This document shows, in pieces, positions 1 to 9,106 of a stretch of 46,071 bases of DNA. The DNA lies in the NCBI GenBank assembly GCA_005879605.1, contig VBKE01000014.1, forward strand, positions 1 to 46,071, in the 5' to 3' direction. Under the pieces are notes generated by a model, which saw nothing but the letters and a program-made list of their open reading frames with translations, did not search any database and had not been told where the DNA came from. Source of the DNA: Deltaproteobacteria bacterium (lineage in GTDB: Bacteria > Desulfobacterota > Binatia > UBA9968). Both the position numbers and the translations under genes were made by a program. Each line of letters begins with the position of its first letter. The stretch's first letter is position 1.

Positions 1-756
1 CACCTTGCCCCGCTGGCGCGCCGTGTTCTTAATCACGTACTTGTACAACAACACCTGATCGGCCATCTTGGCCAAGGTCGTAAAGCGCATGTCGATCTCG
101 GTCTGACCGGCGGTGCCGACTTCGTGATGGTGCACTTCGATCTTGATCCCACATTTCTCCATGTTCTTGACCATCTCGGAGCGTAGATCCTGGTACTGGT
201 CCATGGGAGGAACGGGGAAATACCCTTCTTTGTAGCGGATCTTGTAGCCGAGATTCGGTTTGTCGCCGTTGCCGGAGTTCCAAAAACCTTCCTCGGAGTC
301 GATGTAGTAAAATCCATGGTTGTAACTCTGATCAAAACGGACGCTGTCGAAGATGAAAAACTCGATCTCGGGACCCCAGTAGCTGATGTCGGCTATCCCG
401 CTCGATTTGAGATATTTCTCGGCCTTCTGCGCTACGTAGCGTGGGTCTCTTGAGTAGGACTCTCGGGTGACCGCGTCGATGACGTTGCAAATGAGACTGA
501 GCGTGGGGTGTTCGGTGAACGGATCCATCATGGCGGTGTCGGGATCGGGGATTAAAAGCATGTCGGATTCGTTGATCGATTGAAACCCCCGTATGCTGGA
601 GCCGTCAAAGCCGATCCCTTCTTCAAAAAGATCGGCGGTGAGCTCGGCCGCCGGAATCGAAAAGTGCTGCCACAGTCCCGGCACGTCGACAAACTTAAAA
701 TCCACGATCTCGACTTTGTTCTTCTTCACTAAATCCAATGCGTCCTTGACGGCCAT
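1..756 (-). CDS. glnA: Glutamine synthetase type I, N-terminal half (cut by window edge)
   Basis: The product makes glutamine from glutamate, ammonia and ATP in the cytoplasm. Only the first 252 codons are in the window; the C-terminal part lies beyond position 1. The protein starts MAVKDALDLVKKN and carries the beta-grasp signature around FDGSSIRGF (about residues 49-57), then the catalytic-domain start with GPEIEFFIFD and the metal and substrate motif EVHHHEVGTAGQTEID, all typical of GlnA. The ATG at 756 is preceded by GAGGAG at a good distance. It lies about 100 bases downstream of amtB on the same strand, so the two form a nitrogen-assimilation pair. No glnK gene sits between them, which is unusual because amtB and glnK are normally adjacent. 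Confidence 0.95.
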   Translation of the reverse strand, partial: MAVKDALDLVKKNKVEIVDFKFVDVPGLWQHFSIPAAELTADLFEEGIGFDGSSIRGFQSINESDMLLIPDPDTAMMDPFTEHPTLSLICNVIDAVTRESYSRDPRYVAQKAEKYLKSSGIADISYWGPEIEFFIFDSVRFDQSYNHGFYYIDSEEGFWNSGNGDKPNLGYKIRYKEGYFPVPPMDQYQDLRSEMVKNMEKCGIKIEVHHHEVGTAGQTEIDMRFTTLAKMADQVLLYKYVIKNTARQRGKV

Positions 757-856
757 TGCGGTACTCCTCTCGATTATTTTTTGGAATATAATTCGGAAAA
801 ACTCAATCCTGTTATCACATTCTTACATTCGGGCCAGCGCGTGATTCAATTATTTT

Positions 857-2266
857 TTATTCATATGCGCGTTCATTATGTTGGCTCAAGTCCAAGCCTA
901 TCGTTTCTTCTTCGTTAGTAACCCTCAGTCCCATGATCGCCTTCAAAATCGAAAGAATCACGACAGTGCCAACGATAGCAAGGATCCAGGTAGCAATCAC
1001 GGCGACAAACTGAATCCAAAGCTGGCCGGGGTTGCCAAAGAAGAGGCCGTCATTTCCGGCCGGATTCACCGCCTTGGAGGCGAAAAGCCCAGTTGCTAGC
1101 GCGCCCACGGTACCGCCCACACCGTGAACCCCCACTACGTCCAGAGAGTCGTCATAGCCAAGTTTGGGCTTTAAGCTACACGCGATGGAGCAAACCACAC
1201 CGCCGGCGATGCCAATCCAGATTGCAGAGATGGGTCCAACAAAACCGGACGCCGGAGTAATGGCGACGAGTCCGGCGACGGCTCCGCTCGCCGCTCCGAG
1301 CACAGTAGGTTTACCACGATAGATCCAATCCATCGCCATCCACGAGAGAGTCGCCGCAGCCGTTGCAGTATTCGTGGCGACAAAAGCACTCGTTGCTAAG
1401 CCGTCGGCGGCGAGAGCGCTGCCAGCGTTAAAACCAAACCAACCCACCCAAAGAAGCGATGCGCCGATAACGCTCAAAGGAAGATTATGCGGCGGCATCG
1501 CCTCCTGCGGGTAACCGATCCTCTTGCCAAACATCAACGCGGCAACCAGCGCCGACACACCAGAGCTAATATGGACCACGGTGCCCCCGGCGAAGTCCAA
1601 CGCTCCCATCCCTCCATTGACACCCATCCAACCGCCTTTCCCCCACACCCAGTGAGCTAGAGGATCGTAGATGAAAGTTGCCCAAAGCAAGATAAAAACA
1701 ATAAATGTGCTGAATTTCACTCTTTCAGCAAAGGTGCCGGTAATCAATGCCGGCGTAATGATTGCAAACATTAATTGATAAATCATAAAAGTCTGATGAG
1801 GAATCGTTGCAGCGTAATCTGGGTTGGGGTCCGCACCGACTCCATTTAACCCGAGCCATGCCAGGCTTCCGATTATTCCTCCCTGATCGGGTCCAAAAGC
1901 AAGACTGTAGCCCCATAAAACCCATTGAATGCTGATTAAAGCGACGATGATGAAGCTGTGCATAATCGTGCCGAGGACATTCTTACCGCGAACTAATCCG
2001 CCGTAGAAGAGAAAAAGCCCCGGAATGGTCATCATCAAGACCAAGGCCGCAGACGTGAGCATCCAGGCGGTATCGCCCTTGTCGATCTTCGGTTGAGGCG
2101 CGGCTGCGGCGGAAGCCGGAGCGGCGCCTGTAGATGGAGCAGCAGGAGCAACAGCGGAAGGTGGGCTAGAGCTCTTCTCCTGGGCGAAAGTCAAAATCGG
2201 AACCGACACTAGGACCAAGGACAGCGTCCACAACAAAGCGGCGTTTAAGATATTTCTGTGCTCCAC
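857..2266 (-). CDS. amtB: Ammonium transporter AmtB
   Basis: This is an inner-membrane ammonium channel of the Amt/Rh family, about 469 residues. A cleavable signal peptide (about residues 1-28, ending near TFAQE) and a low-complexity Ala/Pro/Ser linker precede the 11-helix body that begins DTAWMLTSAALVLMM. Family hallmarks include FYGGLVRGKNVL, the conserved His region GALDFAGGTVVHISSG and the cytoplasmic-end block DDSLDVVGVHGVGG. The start is set at the GTG at 2266 because AAGGAGGG lies six bases upstream; the in-frame TTG at 2272 touches that ribosome binding site. A sigma-54 type promoter lies about 67 bases upstream, suggesting control by nitrogen status. It is followed by glnA. The usual PII gene glnK is missing from this locus. 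Confidence 0.95.
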   Translation of the reverse strand: MEHRNILNAALLWTLSLVLVSVPILTFAQEKSSSPPSAVAPAAPSTGAAPASAAAAPQPKIDKGDTAWMLTSAALVLMMTIPGLFLFYGGLVRGKNVLGTIMHSFIIVALISIQWVLWGYSLAFGPDQGGIIGSLAWLGLNGVGADPNPDYAATIPHQTFMIYQLMFAIITPALITGTFAERVKFSTFIVFILLWATFIYDPLAHWVWGKGGWMGVNGGMGALDFAGGTVVHISSGVSALVAALMFGKRIGYPQEAMPPHNLPLSVIGASLLWVGWFGFNAGSALAADGLATSAFVATNTATAAATLSWMAMDWIYRGKPTVLGAASGAVAGLVAITPASGFVGPISAIWIGIAGGVVCSIACSLKPKLGYDDSLDVVGVHGVGGTVGALATGLFASKAVNPAGNDGLFFGNPGQLWIQFVAVIATWILAIVGTVVILSILKAIMGLRVTNEEETIGLDLSQHNERAYE

Positions 2267-2332
2267 GATCAACCCTCCTTGTTCTTTAGGCGATGCTTTT
2301 TATTAATCAATTGATCAAGTTACGAGCATGAG

Positions 2333-2348
2333 AGCAACCGATGTACCA
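2333..2348 (-). promoter_or_regulatory. Sigma-54 (RpoN) -24/-12 promoter of amtB
   Basis: Read on the minus strand the site is TGGTACATCGGTTGCT. It matches the RpoN consensus TGGCAC-N5-TTGCW with one mismatch, and the essential GG and GC dinucleotides are ten bases apart. It faces amtB and predicts a 5' leader of roughly 55 bases. An ammonium transporter and glutamine synthetase are classic RpoN/NtrC targets, so the site fits its gene. No rpoN or ntrC gene is in this window. Confidence 0.7.
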
Positions 2349-2423
2349 ACCGCCGCGATGAATTTATGTCACTGATATATAGGAGTTTTCTAATCTTTGC
2401 TGCACAACGACTGGACATTTTAT

Positions 2424-2440
2424 TGCCTATCTAATAGGCA
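2424..2440. promoter_or_regulatory. Dyad upstream of amtB, possible enhancer/activator site
   Basis: TGCCTAT-CTA-ATAGGCA is a perfect 7-bp inverted repeat centred about 110 bases upstream of the predicted amtB transcription start, the usual distance for a sigma-54 activator. It is bracketed by two direct copies of GCTGCACA (2399-2406 and 2441-2448). It does not match the NtrC consensus closely. It could also be a hairpin behind ispH, but no U-tract follows. Confidence 0.4.
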
Positions 2441-2531
2441 GCTGCACAGATTTTAGGCTGAAATGGCGCTAGAGAATTTAAGAAACTCAGAACAGGCGGG
2501 TAGAAACCGGTCGCCTTCGGATCAAAATGGG

Positions 2532-3470
2532 TCAGATAGTCTGTGGAATTTCCGGCGGCAGCGTGAAATGGACGTTTTCTTCAACAAAACCGAGATGAGC
2601 TATTTCGGCTCCTTGTCGTCTGAAGAATTCGGCCGTCTCTTGTACCAACTGTTCCGGTACTGAAGCGCCGGAGGTAATGCCGATTTGACTAATGTCCTGC
2701 AGCCAGTTGGATTCAATGTCGTGGTGGTTGTTGATAAGAAAAGCTTGAGCGCCGTGGAGGCGAGCCACTCTGCATAACTGGTTTGAGTTCTCACTGTTGC
2801 GCGAACCGATCACCAATACCAAGTCTACTTCCTTGGCGAGCTGTTTGACTGCGTCCTGGCGATTCTGGGTGGCGTAACAGATATCTTCCTTCGCGGGCGT
2901 CACCAGTCGAGGAAATCTCGCCTTTAACACCTCAATGATTTCCCGCGTGTCGTCGACGCTCAAAGTGGTCTGCGTGAGAGCAACGACCTTGTCCAGATCG
3001 GGAATCCTTAACGCACGGGCTTCCTCAACGTTGGCGACGACGCGAATTCGATCCGGCGCTTCGCCGCTGGTGCCGACGATTTCGTCATGTTTGTCGTGAC
3101 CGACCAAGATTATCGAGTAACCCTGTGCGGCAAACTTACGTACTTCGCGATGAACTTTTTCCACCAGTGGGCAGGTAGCATCGATGACGAGTTCCAGCCG
3201 TTTTTCTTTTGCCTGCTGCCAGACCGCCGGAGAAACGCCATGCGCGCTGAAGATCAGCTTTGCGCCGGCAGGGACTTCATCCAGCGACTGAACAAAACGT
3301 ACACCCCGGCGAGTGAAGTCTCCGACCACATGCTGGTTGTGAACGATTTCATGGAACACATAGATCGGAGGCCCATGCCGCTGGAGCGCGCGTTCCACCG
3401 TTTCAACGGCCATTTCCACGCCAGCACAGAACCCGCGAGGCTTTGCCAATATGACTTTTGCAACTGCCAT
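2532..3470 (-). CDS. ispH: 4-hydroxy-3-methylbut-2-enyl diphosphate reductase
   Basis: This is the last enzyme of the MEP isoprenoid pathway. It reduces HMBPP to IPP and DMAPP with a [4Fe-4S] cluster in the cytoplasm. The 312-residue length is typical of IspH/LytB. The three cluster cysteines are present at residues 15 (RGFCAGVEMA), 100 (DATCPLVEKVH) and 198 (EDICYATQNRQ), with the substrate histidines in HEIVHNQHVVG and SAHGVS and the TQTT motif. The start ATG is preceded by a weak GGGA. It reads in the same direction as the upstream glycosyltransferase-like gene, 58 bases apart. Confidence 0.96.
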   Translation of the reverse strand: MAVAKVILAKPRGFCAGVEMAVETVERALQRHGPPIYVFHEIVHNQHVVGDFTRRGVRFVQSLDEVPAGAKLIFSAHGVSPAVWQQAKEKRLELVIDATCPLVEKVHREVRKFAAQGYSIILVGHDKHDEIVGTSGEAPDRIRVVANVEEARALRIPDLDKVVALTQTTLSVDDTREIIEVLKARFPRLVTPAKEDICYATQNRQDAVKQLAKEVDLVLVIGSRNSENSNQLCRVARLHGAQAFLINNHHDIESNWLQDISQIGITSGASVPEQLVQETAEFFRRQGAEIAHLGFVEENVHFTLPPEIPQTI

Positions 3471-3528
3471 ATCCCTATTGCAAGTCTGGAGGAATCACAG
3501 AACTGTGTCAACCCAGAGTCGACCTCGG

Positions 3529-4668
3529 CTAACGATCCAGCAAAGTCAGGATCAGGTCCGCCGCAACTGTCGCCCCATCCAAAGAAACCGAAGGCCAGTT
3601 AGGCTCTTTGGCCAAAAGCCGGTTTAAATAAGCGCGCAGATTTCCCGACAATAATTCCTCTTGCGCGATAAATTCCGCGGTCGCTAAATCACTCAGCGCC
3701 CGGACTAAAAACGGGTACTCCGGAAACTCACCGCGATCCGTGTAAAGGACCGGAACTCTATGGGATATGGCGTCGGCAACGATACCATATCCCGGTTTCG
3801 TCACGATGACATCCACGGCGCGAAGCAAATCTTCATAGTGCGGTTGCGTATTCGGCACGATGAGAACGTTGCCGTCTCGCTTCTTTGACTTGCCGGTGAC
3901 AACGAAGAAGAACTCCCGAAGCTGCTTGAACTTGTCCCACGGGAGACGCTGGAGTCCCGAGCCTCCGAAGCTCAGGAGGACAATAGTCGCAGATTCGGGC
4001 AATTCGAACTTTGATCTGGCTTCCTTCTTAGTAACAACGGAAGCTCGCGTGATCCAAGGAATCGGCTCCTGGTTGGGGAACACCTCCATCCCGCAAGAGT
4101 AGGGGAGAGTCAGCGCGAGGGTCGCCTTACTATAGAAGCTTTCAATTTGGCTGATCAACGGCGAAAAGCCCGAATAGTTCCTGCTGAATGCACGATAGAT
4201 CCAACTCCAGATGAAGTTGGCGACAGCCACTGAAGGAATCTTTGCCTGGCTGGCAATCTCGAAGCAGGCGGGCGGAATGTCTCCTACAATCAGATTAATG
4301 TCATGTTCTCGAATAAATGTCGCCTCTCGGTCGATGATCTGAGAAATACCGTCGTGCAAAGCCTGACATGCCGCCAAAGTCTCATCCAGGTCCATGTCTA
4401 AACTGTCCCTTTGAACAATGCCCACGTCTATGGACTGGAGCGAGTGCGTAATCCGAGATAGAGAATCGAAGAATAACCAGTCTGGAGCGATGGTCCGAAC
4501 GTGAATCTTCAAATCAGGCCTTAGCTCAAGCAAACGGCGGATAACTCTGCTGGAACGGACGGCATGGCCGAAACCATGACCGGTGATGTAATAAAGAATT
4601 GAACTCAAGGAGGTTTTCGATATATGTATTCGAGAACCTAGGCTAAGGGCAGAGTTCAGAGTTGTCAA
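3529..4668 (-). CDS. Glycosyltransferase-like protein (GT-B fold, MurG/family 28-like)
   Basis: The protein has about 379 residues. Its N-terminal stretch YYITGHGFGHAVRSSRVIRRLLELRPDL is the nucleotide-sugar transferase start seen in MurG-like proteins and in the N-terminal domain of plant-type arabinokinases. The later block IVTKPGYGIVADAISHRVPVLYTDRGEFPEYPFL resembles the C-terminal donor-binding region of GT-B enzymes. The acceptor and sugar cannot be told from sequence. The outermost start, a TTG at 4668, has no ribosome binding site. An in-frame TTG near 4608, just before the conserved block, is an alternative, so the N-terminus is uncertain. It lies just upstream of ispH and diverges from the cold-shock gene. 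Confidence 0.7.
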   Translation of the reverse strand: MTTLNSALSLGSRIHISKTSLSSILYYITGHGFGHAVRSSRVIRRLLELRPDLKIHVRTIAPDWLFFDSLSRITHSLQSIDVGIVQRDSLDMDLDETLAACQALHDGISQIIDREATFIREHDINLIVGDIPPACFEIASQAKIPSVAVANFIWSWIYRAFSRNYSGFSPLISQIESFYSKATLALTLPYSCGMEVFPNQEPIPWITRASVVTKKEARSKFELPESATIVLLSFGGSGLQRLPWDKFKQLREFFFVVTGKSKKRDGNVLIVPNTQPHYEDLLRAVDVIVTKPGYGIVADAISHRVPVLYTDRGEFPEYPFLVRALSDLATAEFIAQEELLSGNLRAYLNRLLAKEPNWPSVSLDGATVAADLILTLLDR

Positions 4669-4735
4669 GAATTTGGGCGCGCCATTGATTTATAGATTTC
4701 TGAGCGCGACCCTTTAAAACAGGAGGGGTTTGAGA

Positions 4736-4939
4736 ATGACCGGTACTATCAAGAAGATTATCATCCAAAAAGGTTATGGCTTTATCACTCCCGATGATGG
4801 AAGTGACGATGTCTTCTTTCACCGCGGCAGTCTGGCGCCGCGAACACAAATTGAAGACTTCAATGAAGGTGATACGGTTCAGTTCCAAACGAGAAAGGGT
4901 GAGAAGGGTCCGGTTGCCTTCGACATGAAGGTACGTTGA
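4736..4939 (+). CDS. Cold-shock domain protein (CspA family)
   Basis: This is a 67-residue single OB-fold nucleic-acid-binding protein, probably an RNA chaperone. The RNP1-like KGYGFITPDDG and RNP2-like DVFFHRGSL motifs are both present, and the length is right for the family. The ATG at 4736 is chosen because AGGAGGGG at 4721-4728 sits seven bases upstream; an in-frame TTG at 4730 is too close to that site. It begins a run of three close plus-strand genes. Sequence after the RNP motifs is more diverged than in textbook CspA. Confidence 0.88.
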   Translation: MTGTIKKIIIQKGYGFITPDDGSDDVFFHRGSLAPRTQIEDFNEGDTVQFQTRKGEKGPVAFDMKVR

Positions 4940-4973
4940 GCCAAGCCGTTCTCGGCATCCTTGAGGAAAAGCG

Positions 4974-5270
4974 ATGGATAAGTTCCAATCTCTCTCCGCT
5001 AACCGTCTACTGTTCGATCTCGCGGCACGACTGGGTTCGTTGGAAGGTTATTTATATGCCGAGGCAAAGGTCGAGAAAAGTTATCTTCCGAATTGGTTGC
5101 AGAACGTCGAGCGCGAGTTCGACTGTCTCCCAGCGCAACTCCAGAATGAAATTCGGCCAGACTATCTCGAGGTTCTGAAAAAAGTCCAAGCCTTGCTCCG
5201 CAAACTTTACGGCGACTCGGACGCAAACACTCAGAAGATCACCGCCATAATATCGAGCGCGACAAAGTAA
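4974..5270 (+). CDS. Small hypothetical protein, helical
   Basis: I do not recognise this 98-residue protein. It begins MDKFQSLSANRLLFDLAARLGSLEGYLYAEAKVEKSYL and appears almost wholly alpha-helical and soluble, with no signal peptide, membrane segment or cysteine pair. The ATG follows GAGGAAAA at a suitable distance. It is 34 bases after the cold-shock gene and 7 bases before the aldolase gene, so the three are probably co-transcribed. The tight spacing and clear ribosome binding site support a real gene. Confidence 0.65.
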   Translation: MDKFQSLSANRLLFDLAARLGSLEGYLYAEAKVEKSYLPNWLQNVEREFDCLPAQLQNEIRPDYLEVLKKVQALLRKLYGDSDANTQKITAIISSATK

Positions 5271-5277
5271 GGAGTCA

Positions 5278-5946
5278 ATGGTGACTAAAAACAACCGTTT
5301 GGCGAGTCTCAAAAAGGACTTCATCGCAGCGCTCAGGATTATTTTCCACGAAGGTTTGAGCGACGCTTTTGCTCATCTCAGCGCGCGAGTTGATGGCGGC
5401 AAAAAGATGCTATTCATGCCACGCAAGAGTCCGGCGCTGGTCAAAGCCAGCGAGCTCTTTGTCGTCGAATTTGACAAGCCGGTGGCGCAATCCGCCGTTC
5501 ACCAGGCAGTATACAAGGTCCGAGATGACGTGGAAGCGGTGATACATTTTCATTCCTCAGCCGTTATTCTTTTAAGCGTCGTCGGCCAGACGGTTCAGCC
5601 GATGCACAACTACAGCGCAATCTTCTACGAGGGCGTGCCTATGTTTGAAGGAACGGGACAAGTAGAGTCTCCCGAGCGGGCAGGCGAGATCGCGCAGATT
5701 CTGGGGCGCTCCAAGGCGATTATTCTACGCGGCCACGGGGCTGTAGTCACGGGCCGATCCATTCCCGAAGTCTGCGTCCTCGCCCTTTACCTGGAAGAGT
5801 CCGCTCGCCTACAAGTAGAAGCTATGAAATTAGGAACCCCCAAGTTTGTGACACCGCAGGAAGCTGAACGCATCGCCAAGAGAACCTTCAAGCCGGCATC
5901 GACGGAGCGTGCGTGGGAGCACTTCAAAGCCAAAGCACGGGCATAA
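5278..5946 (+). CDS. Class II aldolase/adducin family protein
   Basis: A 222-residue member of the zinc-dependent class II aldolase family (FucA, AraD and adducin heads). Two metal-ligand histidines are visible in AVIHFHSSAVILL (His90 and His92), and a third in LRGHGAVVTGR (His153). The helix SIPEVCVLALYLEESARLQ is typical of the family C-terminus. The substrate is unknown: relatives act on phosphorylated or free sugar acids or remain uncharacterised. The start ATG has GGAGT just upstream. It closes the cspA-like operon. Intergenic sequence of about 175 bases follows with no feature I can name. Confidence 0.88.
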   Translation: MVTKNNRLASLKKDFIAALRIIFHEGLSDAFAHLSARVDGGKKMLFMPRKSPALVKASELFVVEFDKPVAQSAVHQAVYKVRDDVEAVIHFHSSAVILLSVVGQTVQPMHNYSAIFYEGVPMFEGTGQVESPERAGEIAQILGRSKAIILRGHGAVVTGRSIPEVCVLALYLEESARLQVEAMKLGTPKFVTPQEAERIAKRTFKPASTERAWEHFKAKARA

Positions 5947-6125
5947 ACTTCTTGGTCAGCTCTGAATTTAACTCTTGGCATCTGATTGCCAAGCCATAAC
6001 TGCGCCGGTTCACCACGGCACAACCTGCAGTACTCATTCGATGTGATGGCTAAGTGGAGTTTGTCCTATACGGCAAATGTGTTAGCGTGAAATTGGTGAA
6101 TTCGCTCGATTGAAGAAACTAAGTG

Positions 6126-8183
6126 ATGGACGCGCAACATACAAACCGCCTCATCCACGAGACGAGCCCATATCTGCTCCAGCACGCTCACAATCCGGTG
6201 GATTGGTACCCATGGGGTGACGAAGCCTTCCAGAAAGCAAGGAGCGAAAATAGACCCATCCTTCTTAGCATCGGGTACTCGGCCTGTCACTGGTGCCATG
6301 TCATGGAGCGTGAATCCTTCGAAGACGAAAAGATCGCTGCTCTGATGAATGAACTTTTCGTCAGCATCAAGGTGGATCGCGAAGAGCGCCCCGACCTTGA
6401 TGAGATTTACATGAACGCCGTGCAGATGCTCACCGGCCGGGGCGGGTGGCCCATGACGGTCTTTCTTACGCCGGAGGGCAAACCTTTTTACGGGGGTACG
6501 TATTTTCCGCCGGAGGACCGGCAGGGAATGCCCGGGTTTCAGAGGATCCTCGTCGGCGTCGCTCAAGCCTATCGTGAAAGGCCCCAAGACGTCGAGAAGA
6601 GCGTGGGACAGATTCTCACGGCGTTGGAACGAATGTCTCAGTCCAGCGACAGCCAACGTAATTTCTCTCCAGACATCATTGGAGAAACCGCCGAACAAAT
6701 CGCGCGCGCCTACGATTCCGAGCACGGTGGATTGGGTCGAGCACCGAAATTTCCGAATGCAGGCGTTTACGAGCTTTTCCTCCGCCACTATCAACACTCT
6801 AAAAATCAACCCTTCCTCGATAGGGTCACCTATACTCTTACGAAAATGGCCGACGGGGGAATTTACGACCACCTGGGCGGCGGTTTTCATCGCTATTCAG
6901 TCGATGAAAAATGGCTCGTGCCTCATTTCGAAAAGATGCTCTACGACAATGCTCAGCTCGTCCGCATCTATGCTCAAGTCTATTGCTTGACCGGGAACCC
7001 TCACTTCAAACGCGTGACGGAAGAAACCGCCGATTATCTGCTGCGCGAGATGCTTCATAGCGAGGGCGGATTCTACTCGACTCAAGACGCGGACAGCGAA
7101 GGCGAAGAGGGAAAATTTTTCGTCTGGACACCCGACGAGATTTCCAGAATTATCGGTGATGAAGCAGGCGAGATTTTTTGCCGCATTTACGATGTCACTG
7201 AATACGGGAATTTTGAGGAAAAGAACATTCTCCACCCGATCTTGACGCTTGATCAGGCAAGTAAGCTCTTTAGACGAGAGATCGGGACTATTGAAGGCCT
7301 GATCGCCGATGCTAAGAGGAAACTGTTTGAGGTTCGAGAAAAAAGAATCAAACCCTTCCGGGACGAAAAGATCGTCCTTTCCTGGAACGGCCTGATGCTT
7401 TCCGGATTGGCCGAGGCCATCAAGATATCGCCGCAACCAAGATACATCGAAGCCGTGAACCGTACCGTCGACTTCATATTTACGAAAATGTTTCGCGACG
7501 GACACCTGCTGCATGTGTACAAAGACGGAGTGACTAAGCATCTCGGCTACTTCGATGACTATGCTTTTGTGGCCGTGGGCCTGCTCGATCTCTACGAGAC
7601 AACTTTCGACCGCGCTAACTTGGCGCGAGCGGTTCAGCTCGCCCAGACAATGCTAGACGAGTTCTGGGATAACACCAACGGCTCCTTTTTCTACACAGGA
7701 AAGTCCCATGAGCGGCTCATCAGCCGAGCGAAGCCCGTCTTCGACGGCTCGGTTCCTTCAGGAAACGCCATGGCCACTCAGTTCCTGCTGCGCCTTTACC
7801 ATTTGACCGGAACAGAGGATTACCTGAAACGAGCGGAAAAGGTCCTCCATTCCTACTACGATGCCATGGAAAGCCAACCGTTTGGCTTTGCCCACATGCT
7901 TTGCGCTTTGGATCTTTATTTGAACAAACCGAAAGAAATTGTCGTGGTGGGAAAGCGAGACGATCCAGCTACGGCGGAGCTCATCAAAGAAATCCATTCT
8001 CTTTATCTGCCGAACAAGACGCTGCAGCTAGCCGACCCGGGCGAGCCACTCGAGAAAATCGCACCGCTATTAGAAGGCAAAAGGCAAGTGGACGACAAGC
8101 CGACGGTTTACGTCTGCCACAACTTCATCTGCTCCCAGCCGGTTACCAACCGGGAGGCTCTTAGGCCGCTACTGGAAAGTTGA
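6126..8183 (+). CDS. Thioredoxin-fold DUF255 protein (YyaL/SPATA20 family)
   Basis: About 685 residues, the usual length of this family. The N-terminal thioredoxin-like DUF255 domain (about residues 5-165) carries the CHWC pair in [18 protein letters not shown] and the block [18 protein letters not shown]. The rest is an alpha/alpha-barrel like the six-hairpin glycosidases and epimerases (for example [14 protein letters not shown] and [28 protein letters not shown]). The cellular role of the family is not established. The start is GTG-ATG in tandem (6123/6126) and the ATG is preferred. Only a weak upstream GAAG is seen. It stands alone, followed by convergent parB. Confidence 0.92.
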   Translation: MDAQHTNRLIHETSPYLLQHAHNPVDWYPWGDEAFQKARSENRPILLSIGYSACHWCHVMERESFEDEKIAALMNELFVSIKVDREERPDLDEIYMNAVQMLTGRGGWPMTVFLTPEGKPFYGGTYFPPEDRQGMPGFQRILVGVAQAYRERPQDVEKSVGQILTALERMSQSSDSQRNFSPDIIGETAEQIARAYDSEHGGLGRAPKFPNAGVYELFLRHYQHSKNQPFLDRVTYTLTKMADGGIYDHLGGGFHRYSVDEKWLVPHFEKMLYDNAQLVRIYAQVYCLTGNPHFKRVTEETADYLLREMLHSEGGFYSTQDADSEGEEGKFFVWTPDEISRIIGDEAGEIFCRIYDVTEYGNFEEKNILHPILTLDQASKLFRREIGTIEGLIADAKRKLFEVREKRIKPFRDEKIVLSWNGLMLSGLAEAIKISPQPRYIEAVNRTVDFIFTKMFRDGHLLHVYKDGVTKHLGYFDDYAFVAVGLLDLYETTFDRANLARAVQLAQTMLDEFWDNTNGSFFYTGKSHERLISRAKPVFDGSVPSGNAMATQFLLRLYHLTGTEDYLKRAEKVLHSYYDAMESQPFGFAHMLCALDLYLNKPKEIVVVGKRDDPATAELIKEIHSLYLPNKTLQLADPGEPLEKIAPLLEGKRQVDDKPTVYVCHNFICSQPVTNREALRPLLES

Positions 8184-8227
8184 GGCCATTCGACATGAAT
8201 TCAAGCCCGTCCGGCAATTCGAGGCTA

Positions 8228-9106
8228 TTACAACGGCTGCTTTCCCGTTATGGTGTGGATGATACGCTCAAGGTCTGGAAACGTGTAGTATTCAATTTCG
8301 ATTTTTCCTTTCGTCGATCTCGCCTTTGGAATTAGCCGTACTCTCGTTCCGAGTGAACGCTGCAATTCCTCGACAATTGACCGGAGATCTGGGTCGATAA
8401 GAGGAACTTGCCGCCGCCGTCTTCTTCCGGTCATCAGATGGCGAACCAGCTTCTCCGTTTCACGCGTGGAAAGTCCCTTGGCGATGACTTCACGACACGC
8501 CGATAGGATCAACGGCTCCGTCTGCAAACCCAATAACGCCCTCGCTTGACCCGCCGGGAGACTGCCCGACGCCACTTCCCGTTGAACTTCGGCCGGCAAG
8601 GACAGGAGGCGAATAGAATTGGTAATTGCCGGACGACTCTTGCCGACTTTTTCCGCCATCTCTTCCTGGCTCCAGTGGAATTCTTCCTGTAGCCGTCGAT
8701 AGCCGTTGGCCGCTTCGATAGGATTCAAGTCCTCGCGCTGAAGATTTTCGACGAGAGCTAGCTGCAGCGCTTCCTGATCGCTGGCTTCTCGAATCACCAC
8801 AGGCACCCGGCTTAGCCCTGCTTTCATCGCCGCGCGCCAGCGCCGCTCACCGGCAATCAATTCAAACTGATCATCTTTCGGCCGCACCACCAAAGGCTGA
8901 ACGATCCCTTGGCTGCGAATCGACGAGGCGAGCTCCTCGATTTTCGCTTCGTCAAATGAACGCCGCGGTTGAAAGGGACTTGGCTTTATCCTCTCGACGC
9001 CGATCTCGAGCTGGGCGCTTTCCAGCCTCGGCTCGGGAGCAGCGGGAATCAGCGCGCTAAGACCTCTACCCAATCCCTTTTTCTGCGTTGAAATTGTTCT
9101 CTCCAC
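8228..9106 (-). CDS. parB: Chromosome partitioning protein ParB
   Basis: ParB is a CTP-dependent DNA clamp that loads at parS and organises origin-region segregation with ParA. The 292-residue protein has the conserved KKGLGRGLSALIP leader that contacts ParA, the CTP-binding box GERRWRA (residues 86-92), a helix-turn-helix around WSQEEMAEKVGKSRPAITNSI (residues 145-165) and a C-terminal dimerisation region. The GTG start lies inside the end of parA, giving a 41-base overlap; AAGGAG sits ten bases upstream. Starting later would remove the conserved leader, so the overlap appears real. Two parS sites lie within 3 kb. Confidence 0.96.
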   Translation of the reverse strand: MERTISTQKKGLGRGLSALIPAAPEPRLESAQLEIGVERIKPSPFQPRRSFDEAKIEELASSIRSQGIVQPLVVRPKDDQFELIAGERRWRAAMKAGLSRVPVVIREASDQEALQLALVENLQREDLNPIEAANGYRRLQEEFHWSQEEMAEKVGKSRPAITNSIRLLSLPAEVQREVASGSLPAGQARALLGLQTEPLILSACREVIAKGLSTRETEKLVRHLMTGRRRRRQVPLIDPDLRSIVEELQRSLGTRVRLIPKARSTKGKIEIEYYTFPDLERIIHTITGKQPL

